Source: Diospyros lotus | Taxonomy: Eukaryota > Streptophyta > Magnoliopsida > Ericales > Ebenaceae | NCBI RefSeq assembly: GCF_014633365.1 | Contig: NC_068344.1 | Coordinates: 36,888,670 to 36,952,669 of the forward strand | Direction: 5' to 3' | DNA: 64,000 bases | Part shown: one piece after another, positions 1-11,600 of the stretch | How the letters are laid out: every line of letters begins with the position of its first letter | How positions within the stretch are numbered: position 1 is the first letter of the stretch | Notes under the pieces: model-generated | The model's database searches: none | Seen by the model: only the letters and a program-made list of their open reading frames with translations | What the model was told of the DNA's origin: nothing | Position numbers and translations under genes: made by a program

Positions 1-242
1 TCGACGCGCCTCAAACTCGAAACCAGGCGCTTGAAGATAGTCTTGAACGGCGTGACATCGGACCTCGTAGCCGGCGACCGGGACATGGTGTAGCGCTCCA
101 AGGAGCAGTGGAAGTTGATCGTTCGGACATCGGAGGATAGGGCGTTGAACTCTCGTGAGACGAGCCGGCAGCGAGCGAGGTCGGCCGAGTCGTGGAGTCG
201 ACTCAGGATTTCGAGGATCAGAGGTGAAGGGAGGTCATCCAT
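1..242 (-). CDS. F-box protein, N-terminal part (F-box/LRR type, At4g29420-like), cut by window edge
   Basis: Reading the minus strand from an ATG at 242 gives an open frame to the window edge (about 80 residues). It starts MDDLPSPLILEILSRL and continues DSADLARCRLVSREFNALS, an F-box of about 40 residues at the extreme N-terminus, which in this family binds SKP1 of SCF ubiquitin ligases. The following PFKTIFKRLVSSLR resembles the segment after the F-box in the F-box/LRR protein family of Arabidopsis At4g29420 (from memory, not searched). The leucine-rich repeat part would lie outside the window. The ATG is the only start that places the F-box at the N-terminus, and the sequence just upstream becomes non-coding and then AT-rich. 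Function beyond substrate recruitment to an SCF complex is unknown. Codon use is clearly GC-richer than the flank. Confidence 0.75.
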   Translation of the reverse strand, partial: MDDLPSPLILEILSRLHDSADLARCRLVSREFNALSSDVRTINFHCSLERYTMSRSPATRSDVTPFKTIFKRLVSSLRRV

Positions 243-1489
243 GGCGGAACGAGTAATCAGAGCGTCTTCGTGTTCTTGAACGAAGGTCGGTTGACGTCTC
301 AATTGAAGATTCGTGGTGCAGAATCTGCAGACGCCTTCTTAGGCATTGTTTGGATGTAACATTTATAGGACTCGTCTGTAAGTCTCCTCAAATTGCACTT
401 TATCCCGCGTTATTTAATTTATTCAGAAAGCGTCCACCTTGGGAGGTTACTGGATTGCCCAAACGAAAAATGGATATAATATGAAATTAAAATAAAAAAA
501 TAATATTTTTTAAAAAAGTAAAAAATAGAAATTAAATAAAAAACTATAAGAATTTTTTATAAATATAACTTTTATATTAATATATAATATAAAAAATTTC
601 CTATATTTTTGTTATATAATATAAAAAAAAATTCGTATCTAATTTGTCATATATGAAATATGTTTTTGATAATTTTTTAAATTATAAAATAGTCTCAAAG
701 CATTATTAAAATTGTAAAAATAACCTAAAAATATTTTTTTAATGTTTCATTAAAATGGCACTCCCAAGTCGTTTCTTTGCATCATAGACGACTACTTTAC
801 TCTCACTTTGTAAATAAATTATTTTGTAAACCCTAAATTTTAAATTATTTTTATGATTCAAATTCATCAATACAAAATTATCTAAAAAGTAATTGAATAA
901 ATTACTCTACAAGTTCTTTAATTTTATACTTCATAACAAATTAATTATTCTAATTTATCTTTTGTCACTATAACCACCGAATCTTGATTTTTGTTATAAC
1001 TGGGTCATTTTTTTTGTTTTTTTTTTTATCGAATTCTATTAATAAAAACTAATATAGTATATATTAATATAAACATAAAATCATTTAATTACGGGATTTA
1101 TGTTAATTTTAACATTAATTGATTTATAAATTATATTAATATATATTATGCCAAATTTTGTTAATAGTATTTATTTAAATATCAAAAGAGTGGCTAAATT
1201 ATAAAAAAAAAATAAAGTTTAACAATTATTACGAGAAAAATTAAAGAACAACTATCATAACTCCTAATTATCTTGTTGACCAACCTCAACTATGGCAAGC
1301 CAAAGGACGGTCAATGCAAGACAATTTTGTTAAACAACGCGACCCATTTGACATCTCTACTCACGAAAAAGTAACCATAAACTAGCATTTTGTGTAATTA
1401 ATTCATTAACAAGGCAAAAAGAGTAAGTAAAAATGTAGTAGCAATTTTTATTAGCAAGGGAGAAAAGGGCTCACAACACAGGCTTACAG
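243..1489. other. Intergenic: upstream region of the F-box gene and downstream region of the methyltransferase gene
   Basis: About 120 bases of mixed composition (5' leader of the F-box gene) are followed by roughly 900 bases of very AT-rich DNA with homopolymer runs. No coding frame, RNA gene or clear transposon end was seen. Confidence 0.6.
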
Positions 1490-2756
1490 TTACAGGACTC
1501 TCCTACAGATAGTCATTCCATCACCAACAGATGCATGAGAGATTTGAATGCGAGGATCAGCTGCCAGAGCTTTGTTGAGCTCAATGGTGAAATGCCTGCC
1601 GCTTCTCATTCTCTCTGCAACACTCTCCTCCGCCATGGCCACGCTTCCTCCCCAGAGTGTGTTATCATACACAACCACCCCTCCAACTTTCACCAGCTTC
1701 ATCAGCCTCTCATGGTAATTCCAGTAATTAACCTTGTCAGCATCGATGTAAGCGAAGTCGAAGCTCCTTCATTTTCATGCTGCAATAGATTCCACAACCA
1801 AAAAGACAGCAATATCTGTTAAGTTTACAGATGAATCCACAAGAATGTAATGGTATAAGAACTAAGGTGGTCGATTGTTACGTGTTCCAAGAGTTCATCA
1901 AGGACAGGTAGAGCCAGTGACTCGATGAAGTTGATTTTGTGTTCAACGCCAGCTTCTCTGATAATTGGCAACCCTTTCTCATAGGCCTCGCGGTCCAAAT
2001 CTATGGCAATGATCTGTAGTAACAGTGATGAGATTAGTCATATGAGTTATAAGAATCTTACAAAAGATAAGGCGGGATAGATAAAAATGATTGGCGAGCT
2101 AAGGTTTATGTAGTCACGGGATAATAACCAGACCTTGCCATTGCTGGGAATAGAAAGAGCAGTGAGGAGGAGGGAGTATCCAGTGAAAACTCCTACTTCA
2201 ACTGTTTTCCTTGCATTCACTAGCTTCAACAGCATGGCCATCAACTGGCCTGAATCAGGAGCAGTACTCATCCCCGACCTGGAAAATACAAATTTACTTC
2301 TTGCTGAGGCCTTTCCATTTGCTGTGTGCTAAATCTTGTTTTCATATGTGAAAAACAATGAAATTTGAAACAAATATCTTCATTGAATGGATTGGAGAGG
2401 CATTGAGACTAGAAAAGAACCCACCTTGGGTCACTTGCAGTGACATTCCTAAGCTTCTTAAGAGGCTCTGGTTCACGAGGATAGATGCTGGTCTCCAGAA
2501 TATACTGCCACATTAGTGAGACCGAGTTTACAACAAGAAGAAGATATCAATCCTTAATCCCAACGTGCGAGATCAGTTACATGAATTCTAATTCACCAGT
2601 CATGTCTATCTATGGCTCATATCAATAGTGAGACTACGAGTTTAAAGTTTTAAAAGCCCAAAAACAGAAGGAGAGGATGGGTGAGACCTCATATAACTCG
2701 TCGCTCTGCAGTAATCCCTTGGAAGGAGTTCCTACTTTTTTTGCTGTGTGTTCCAT
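1490..2756 (-). CDS. Caffeoyl-CoA O-methyltransferase-like protein (At4g26220 type), apparent one-base frameshift in last exon
   Basis: Five minus-strand exons: 2756-2688, 2504-2425, 2278-2134, 2013-1882 and 1779-1490, all with GT/AG borders. The product would be about 238 aa of the class I, cation-dependent, SAM-using O-methyltransferase family, which methylates caffeoyl-CoA or related phenolics in the cytosol. Seen in order: [20 protein letters not shown] near the N-terminus, the SAM-binding [21 protein letters not shown], the metal-binding [26 protein letters not shown], and C-terminal [11 protein letters not shown]. These match the CCoAOMT-like At4g26220 subgroup rather than the main lignin CCoAOMTs (family memory). 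Exon lengths sum to 716, one short of a multiple of three. The break lies at about 1761-1768, where GAAGGAGCTTC should hold one more base to keep NEG-S-FDFAY in frame. No alternative splice site repairs it. It is therefore either a recent pseudogene or a sequence error. Confidence 0.82.
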
Positions 2757-3827
2757 GGATTTTGTACAACCTCCAAGAAAACATTTGTAAGAGAAGGTAA
2801 GCCATTAAACATGTTGAAGCTAGAATTTAGGTCCAGCATAGAAGCCTAAATGAGAAAATGGTAACAGGAAATAAAGGCAAGAAGCCAAGAGGATTCAAGT
2901 CAGGAAACGACCTCTTCGCCAAGTAAGGGTGAGACTGCATACAATTGACATTTCCTCAAAGCCAATCAGCATGATTAGTTTTGTCTGATTAGCAGAGGAA
3001 AATTGACATCATTCCCCTTGATTTCAACAGATTCAATTCCATAATTAGCCTTGCTGGAATAACCAGTGTTTACTCCCTTTCTAAGGTCAAACTTTTTGCT
3101 TCCTAGAAAGGGGGGTGGGGCCACTTTGCTCCATTCCAGACTAAAGAATGGATTCAGAAGTCTCTACAATGACAAAGGCTTGTGAAACTATGTAGGGGCT
3201 GAGCTCCTTTCTAAATCCAAAAATTTACAGAGCATATCCCAACAAACAAACATAAGGCTGTTCCCCTATGCCAGTACACACTAGAAGTTATTTGTGGGAT
3301 CACAGTTCACGAGACTCTTTATTTTACGAGCTGGGAAAACATCATATCTGTACACAACTTTTCCCTTGCTCTTTTTCCCAAAGAAGCTGTTTTCAAAACT
3401 TGAAACTGTGACCTTCTAATCACAAATGAGCAACCTTATTACAGATACCAACTTTGCCCTCTAATACGACTCACCCACAATGTCCTGTAACACAGAAGGC
3501 TCAGATCAACAGAATATCAGGAAGATAAACCAATAAGTTGCTAACAAAGAAACAATAAAGTAGATTTGGTAACTTCCCATTCGAGCTGTCATTTTCAGCT
3601 CAGATCGATTAGCCCTACCCTAAAAGAACCATCAAACATGATCTTGTTAACAAAGACAGAAGGTAAACCAATCATTTTCTTTCCCGAGACATTTTCTATT
3701 GGATTCGAATTTATATAAAGCATAACCTCAACAAATCAATCCACAACCAAATCAGTTTCAGTTGAACTCACATTTCAGCAAACATTCAAAGAAATAAAAG
3801 CAACAGAGAAACTGAGAGAGTACCCAG

Positions 3828-3830
<3 letters not shown>

Positions 3831-3861
<31 letters not shown>
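3831..3861. repeat. Poly-G homopolymer, 31 bases
   Basis: An uninterrupted run of 31 G on the plus strand (31 C on the strand of the neighbouring gene). Such length is unusual in plant genomic DNA. It is either an unstable mononucleotide tract or a sequencing/assembly artefact. Confidence 0.9.
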
Positions 3862-3862
<1 letters not shown>

Positions 3863-4099
3863 ATTGCGAACTCCGAATTCTTCGAACTTCAGAGGAGAAA
3901 CCCTTGAAGAAGATGTTCATCGTGAATTTCTATGCGATTTCAAGAACTCTCCCGGGGCTACAGGCATTCTGTCTCGTTCTTTCTGTAATTCAGCGATCTC
4001 CCGAATTCGCCGGACGTGACTCGGCCCGGTTCAGGTTTGTAAAGGAGTGGAGTTTTCCTAAATTTATTTAATTTTTCTTAATATTATAAATAAAAAAAT

Positions 4100-4265
4100 A
4101 ACATATATGTCTTGTATTTCAAAATTTTTAATAAATAATTTAATAAAAATCTTAAAATACTTCCTAATTTTATCTTGATGATTCTATATTTTAGTTCGAA
4201 AAATATTCTAACTTTATTTTAATATAATTTTATTTTATTTATTTTAATAAACGATATCTTAAATA
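4100..4265 (+). repeat. Partial copy of a dispersed AT-rich repeat (same family as 14290-14460 and 20130-20298)
   Basis: The segment shares the same ordered motifs with two other places in the window: a run ending in aaaatcttaaaat, then cttcctaa/ttccaac, atcttgat, tattttaat, and finally a stretch like ctcattttaacaaac. By eye the three copies are diverged but collinear. The copy at 20 kb is the right half of a complete Tourist-like MITE. Confidence 0.55.
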
Positions 4266-5627
4266 ATTTATTATTATATTTTTGTTATATAAAAATAAAT
4301 TTTAATAATTTTAATTAAAAAAAATTCCAATGAGCTCGCCAAAATTTTGTTTACCATGTTAAACGAGCTAATTCAAGCTCAACCTCTCGTTTAACATAAT
4401 AAATAAGTTTTTGACAAATTAAACTTAAGTTTGATAAATTCTTAATGGATGAGACTTAAAACATATTAGCTCAATTACAAATTTATATGTATATTATAAT
4501 TATATAAATATATTATATATTTGTAAATAAATATGTAAATTTGAAGTTTGAGACGCTTTATTTATTCTTATCAAATATTATGGAAAATGAATTTAAGATG
4601 TTCTAACTCCTCCTCAATGCTTCATTAGAGTGATAAATAGGGATGAAAATCCTTACACTATCAAGATATGAGATAAGGTATTGGATAAGTCTTCCTTATC
4701 TCACCAATTCTATTATTGATAAATAATTTTTAAAATTAATAATTTATTATTTTATATTTATAAAATAAATTATGCCATGTGATGTTGGTTGTGTAGTTTT
4801 TTAAGGAATGCCCAAAAACTTTAGATGTTTTGATATATTTCTATTTTTATTATTTTTATTTTTTTGTAATAGATGAAGGAAATTAAAAATAGTACAAAAA
4901 AATGTTAATTATTTGTTTCAGGCCAAATTCATATTTTTCTCTCTATATTTTTATATTTTTTTTGTATAATTACTTAAAAATTTTATAATTTCAATTATAT
5001 TCTTGTATTTTCAATTTAATTTAACTCATATATTTTGATATATTAAAAAAATTAAATTAACTCATCTTACTTTCCCTTTTGTTTATATATCAAATGACAA
5101 AAGGTTAAATTAACTAAAAAAATATAAATACAAGAGTGTAATTAAAATATTAAAAACTTTAAATTATTATAAAAAATATTAAAATACAAGAATTAAATTA
5201 ACTTCAACATACAGGTTCAGAAGTGTAATTATAAAAATATAAATTTGTACCATGTATTTCGACAAACAGTTAATAGAATACTCAATAAGAAAGAGAGAGA
5301 AGACTGGGACAAGAATAGAATACCAATCTTCATGCAGTGTAATCGTTTTATTTTACAAAAAAAAAAAAAATGACTGGATATAATTTAATTTATAAATAAA
5401 AGAAAGGACCAAATAAATACAAACCACCTTAGACATAATCTCTCCCGTAGGTGACACCAATTATTCTATTACGGTGAATATTGAATAAAATGTAATCTGA
5501 ATGTACAAGCTAAACAAAACAAAGCTGAACCGAAAGCTGATTATATATGCATGCTGCAAATCTCTATTTCATCATCCTGGATCCAGTTTAGAAGAACTCA
5601 CTCTGTGAAGAGGGTCACTCCCAGTAT

Positions 5628-8600
5628 TCATTGACGATTCAATCGAAGAGACTGAAGCTGGGCAGCTATGGTGTCATAATCAGGGAGCTTTGGGTGAACA
5701 TGACTGGCTTTGTTAAGAGAGCTCTCCCTGGATGGAGCATGCCCGGTTGAAGTCGATTGCTTTGGGCCTCCAGTGCTGTCTGATGTCTTGAGAGCAGCAG
5801 TGGATGGCTGTTCTGTTGCTGGCGAGTTTCGGTTTTCCTTGTGAGTGGCCATGATGGGTTCTGGCATTGGCTTAGAAGTTGCTTGCTTTGCTGCACCTGA
5901 ATCGGTTGAGCTTCCCCGGTGAAGGCGTGAGCTCTCTGTTTGGGACTGGGGTTTTGGGGCAGTTTCTGATCGAGTAAAACTATTTGAGGGTACCTTTTCG
6001 ATACCTGCTGATGAAGCCTTTGAATAAGAACTTGTTCCGGAACTAGGAGTAGCTTTTGTCCTCCGAGAAAACCCGCCCTTTGCACGGCCTGTGCTTGTGA
6101 AAGTTTGTTTGGGGAAATCATCCTCTGAATCATTGTCACGAGAGTCCAAAAATGTAGATGGGGGAGGTGCTCTTATACTAGATTTGGTATTCATTTCGTT
6201 TCTTTCTTTCGCGCCGTACTGTTCTCGCCTGCTTCGTGGTTTCTGCTTTAGGATTTCTTCTTCAGAATCATCGGTATCCAAATCATCTGAAACTGGGGTT
6301 CTCAATCTTGGCTTGCTTTCCTCTTTTGTGCTGATTCCAGAATTAAGAGCACTCTTGACTGTCTGAGGAGCAGAGAAGTCCTCAGGGGGGGCACTCGCAG
6401 CATTCTCAGCGGCTTTTTTTGATGAAGCAGCGGCAGATGGAGTTTTAGTATACGGTGGAAGTCTATAACCCTTATTTCGGAGGCCACCTGATAACATTCC
6501 AAAGTTCAAACCCTGCCCACTTTCCAGACTTGATTGATCAAAGGACTCATCAGCTTTCAAGATATCAGATGACTCCGGGAAATGGCCGTTGCCCGAAGCA
6601 TCAATTTCACTAGCCAATGAAAGCCTAGATGACTGTGGAGGCGGCTGATAATCGTGCAATAGTTGGCTGGTTACGTCATTTGAAGCGATTTGCGATCTTG
6701 CATGCCTGGATGAAGACTGACGGGAGGGCACCTTATCAAAGACACTAAACTCTGTTCCTCCGTTGTTCTTAGCCCTTGCCTCAATCAACTCCTCATCGTC
6801 AAGAGAATTGTGCAACTCTTGGTCTCTGTTATATCCTGAATCGTACAGAGGTTGACTGGTTATGCCATTCGAAGACATTTGGGATCTTGAATGCCTCGAT
6901 GATGATTGGTGGGAGGGAGCCTTATCAAAAACACTAAATTCTGTTCCTTGGTTCTTCTTAGCCCTTCCCTCAACCAACTCATTATCGTCACTAGAATTGT
7001 GCAATTCTTGGTTTCTGTTAAATCCTGAATCACGCCTTTCTAGGAAGGATCCAGTTGGATTGCGACTCTTGCTCTGATCCTTATATGAATTTCTGAAGAA
7101 AACATTCTCTTCATGAGAATGAATACTAGTAACTGAGCTGCCATCAACTCTAGACTTGTTCGACTCATTTTCACTTTCTGAACTAGGGTTTTCATAATCA
7201 TCATAAGATGGAGGCAACAAATCATCTGGTTGTGAAGGGTGGACAGATTTTGTCGAGCTTTCATCAAACACAGGCGGTGAGTGCCATTCTTCAGAAACAT
7301 GTGACCCCGATAGAGGTTTTTCAAGTCCAATGAAATTCTGCCTCGAGCTTGAAGTGTCTGAATTTACTGAAAGATGGGCATGTGATTCTCTGCCTGCTGA
7401 TGGGGAATACAACTTGGACTCCTGCCATTCGTGCTTAGGTGGTTCATCAAACACAATCACATCATCATCTGAACTATAATCATCAAAGACTGCTTCAGCA
7501 TTATTAGAAGAGCTTTCTGTTGCTGTACTTCTATGAATATTTCCTGGGGCAATGCCGACAAATAAGTCCTCAGCTGCATCAGTCCCAAGCTTCTGACGAT
7601 TAGAAGATGAAACATCAATATGGGAGGAAACACTGCTGGCATTCTTATTGATCCTTTGTTCTCCAAATGAATCAAAGTTGTCGTATTGCAAGCCACTTTG
7701 TTGGGCAGTCACAAATTCAACATCAGACCCATAGCTTTCTGTTGTTGTACTTCTATGAATGTTTCCTTGGGCAATGCCGACAAATAAGTCCTCAGCTGCA
7801 TCAGTCCCAAACTTCTGACGGTTAGACGATGAAGCATCAGTATGGGAGAAAACACTGCTGGCATTCTTATTGATCCTTTGTTCTCCAAATGAATCAAAGT
7901 TGTCGTATTGCAAGCCACTTTGTTGGGCAGTCACAAATTCAACGTTAGACCCACTAAACTGGTTCATACTCATTTCAGAATGGAAAGAATTCATCTTTGT
8001 TTTCACCAGCTCCTCTTCAGAAGAGTTGTTTGGTGGATATATTTCTGCACTCTGGAGATCATTCACAAATTCGTTATCATAAACTGTAGTGCTGGACCTC
8101 AAAGAAGCTGACTGGCTGGATCTATTTGTACTACCATGAACATCCCCGTCAAACCTTCGACCAGCAACCACTGAGTTATCTTGCTCATTTTTATCTACTT
8201 CGGCATTCGGAATATGGGGATTTCTATCTTGGAAGTTAGATCCTGAATCTTTGGCATACTTTTTAGACGGCAACTTTGAGGCAGTATTTTTTCTAGGCCC
8301 TTCATCTCTTAAATTGTAATGACCTGACTTCTGAGATTCAGTAGAATTTTGCCTGCTGATTTCTGTACGGCTTGAAAGTTTGGCAGCAGCTCTAGCAGCC
8401 ATACTTGCTCGTTCTGCAGACTCAGCAGCTGCCTGCGCAGCAGCAGTTGCATCCTTAAATTCCATATTCCAATTCTCCCTACCAAATGAGAAAACATTCT
8501 CATCTCCAGAATGTGAATGCCTCACTTCTGTCGTCTCAGATCCAGTTACTGCAAGAAATAACAACCCGTATATATAATAAATAATGCATGCCAAATAATT

Positions 8601-11600
8601 GAGTACAAATATTATCAAATATAATCTCTACTATTTGATTTGATTGCTATAATTCAACAACCTGAAGGATTCATTCGAGGATGAAAATTAGCAGGTATAG
8701 TTGGTTGACCACTGCCAATATCTGTGGAAGAAAAATTCGAGGAACTTGATGGCCCTGCATTATGCTCAAAATTTGCATGTGCGTTGTGTTTTTGGTCATG
8801 ACCTGGAAAAGGCTGGACATGAGAAGGTGGAGTTTGGACAATTGGATGTTCTGTACGCATCTTACCAGCCATCTCAAAAGTATTTGGCCCATTCTGATCA
8901 ATTAATTAACAACACAAACATGTTAATGAAATTGAACATTTAGTAAGTTATGCAGCTATTAACATGGTTTTACTGCATTTACTCAAATGCAGTGCAAGTA
9001 ATGATTTGTTTGATGTTTGACTCTTTATCCTACCAACAAGTCGCCATGAATCTTTAATTCATTCTCTTCAAATGATTCAGGATCCCATTTGACGTTATGT
9101 TCTTCAGCAATTGCACTTAAGATCTTGATTTTTGTCTGTCCATCAGGTGCTTTGGCAGATAACTTCTCCACTAGCTGAAACAGGATAGCACAAAATCAAG
9201 TACAAACACTGAGTAGCTGAACTTTTACCAAAACTACCTGGTCAACAATCTCAATGGACCAATTTGAGTAATGGAGGAGATAAAACCATGCTGTAAGCCT
9301 TACCATACGACCCACACCACAATCTGGCCGCAGCTCTATAGCTGCAGAAATGAATTCTTTTCCATATTTTGCTGTAAACTGCTTACAAATATCCTGGAGC
9401 TCTGGTATGTCTGCACATCTTGGAGATGCGAATATTACACTTGCAATTGCTTCCTTCAAATCAATGGGGCAGTGTCTGGAAAAACATTAGACATTCACTT
9501 TATTGCATGTTCTCTCTGGTATGTTAATCAAAAGGTTATGCTTTGTTATAAAACCATGACAAGTATCCTCTTAAAAGAATTTAAAAGCCTGATGTATCAT
9601 ATGGTAAAAATAACAGAGCAAGGGTAGCCAAATCATCCTAGATAAAAAATGAAACCACTTTACTAAATTCATCACAATAACAGATGATACAAAAGAAATA
9701 GAACTTGTAATATCGAGTCCGCACCTCTTATCACTCAACTAAAAAGAGTACAAATACTTCTTCCCAGGAAGATGTAAACAAAAGAGAATATGAAAATTTC
9801 CCCTTTTGCATATGATGCAGTTCATCCAACGATGATAAAGAAGATGATTGATGAACAGAGAAATATTATTTGCATATACTACACTAGCATAATCAGCCAA
9901 CTGCAGCAGTTCATAAGGTGAGAGCAACTTCAAACCATTTTCACGGCCAGTATGCCCATATATATATATATCCAGAAAAGAAGTGTGGGTACCAAAAGTC
10001 AATTTTATCTCACCATCTCCCCAACCATAGAAGGCAAAGAAATGTTTGAGCCAACTTTCCTTTTCCTTTCTCCATTCAATACTTCCCCCTCTAGTAAGTC
10101 ATAAAAGTTCTCTTCTAGATCAAACAAGACTAAAATACCTAAAGAATCTGAAACAAGCCTTAGGAAATCGAGAATGCTTGCTTAGATTGATATTGAGAGG
10201 GCTTTGAAAATATATATAGGTTACAACTTAATCTCTTTCCTATAAAGTAGGAAAGGATTTGAGTAATCTACTACTAAAATCTAGGAACAACTATCTCTTA
10301 AAGTTTAGGAGATAAAACATATACAAACTACAAATTTAGAACAATTATCTACAACTGAAACATAATTTAAACAACTTAAGATAATCTGATTTAATCTCTT
10401 CACTGAGTGTTGCAAAGCTTCCACACTCTTCTTTAACTTAGACTTCTCCTTCCACTTGGAACCTCATTCTCGTCCAACAGAATCAATCAATTCTCCTGAC
10501 TTTATTTTGGACGCCATCAACAATTTTACTCACTTATTCCAAGTCAGCTAGGAATAGCATAATATTTTTTTTTAAATGCTTTTTTAAGTTTCATCACATC
10601 CATAAAATGATTTATGTTTAATTCATAACATTGTCCCTTATGAAGGTGTTGACGTATTGGCTTCAGAACATGAATATACTATGAAGAAAACATCATTAAT
10701 ACCTGCAAATATTATTTTCAGAATTACAAAATACTTGAGATGTTTGAATTTAAAAATTTGAAGGCCACCCATTATGATAGAAGGTGTATATCAAGCTTTT
10801 TTTTTTTTTTTTTTTTTTTCAAAATCACCGAATATTTCAAACATTCAAATTTAAAAATTTCCAGGCCAGCCATGACAGAAATTACATACTTCTGTGACTC
10901 AATGATTGGCAAGCGGGCAACAATAAGTTCACAGTATATCTCAAGGAGGTCATATGCTGCTATTGTCTTCTCCTCCCTAACTGCATGTTCAACCTGAGAC
11001 ACAAAATGAAAACATAAAAACGAACACATGGATACATAAACCTCTATCAAGCCAGCATATATGTTCTCACCGTAAGATTCTCAAGCAACAAAAAGAAGCT
11101 ATGCCAACTGGAGCTTTTGAATAGTACAAACAAATGAAACAAGAAATATAGTATCCAACACGCTATAATGTGGTATGATATGACAGAATTGCATACACTG
11201 TACTGTAACACACAACTCTAATGTGGTATAATATGGTCAGACTTGCATATGTTATACTATTAGGACTTAATGAATGTTTAGAGTAATTAAATTAACAATC
11301 AGACATTTTATATAATATACTCTACTTTTAATTAATCATGTAAAAGGACATCTCCTCTTCCTAAATTTTAGTTCATTATATTTAATGTTTTCCCCTGATT
11401 TAAAGATAGAAATAGGAAAATTATTGGGATTTCCTTTCTATCTCTAACTTCACCATAATAGAACCCAAATGGCCATGTTTTGCAACGAGGGTTCCGACAT
11501 GTAAATTGCTTTGATATTACTGTTCTTTGGTAGGACAAATGCCTCCGATACCTATTTGCTTTAAGATTCAGGAATCAATGATGAATTCTTATAGGAAATT

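Larger units (their letters stand above)
2757..5627. other. Intergenic region between the methyltransferase and IST1-like genes
   Basis: From 2757 to about 3860 the sequence is of moderate composition and may hold 5' leader or promoter sequence of the minus-strand methyltransferase gene, including a possible leader splice acceptor near 2776. A homopolymer of 31 G occupies 3831-3861. A GC-richer patch at 3862-4040 has short open frames on both strands that I do not recognise. From 4060 to 5500 the DNA is AT-rich, with a partial copy of a dispersed repeat at about 4100-4265. The last 150 bases are probably the 3' UTR of the IST1-like gene. Confidence 0.5.

Noticed and set aside
5666..6139. Gln-rich open frame of 157 codons overlapping the end of the IST1-like gene
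   Set aside because: It is a shifted frame of the same strand inside the verified last exon.
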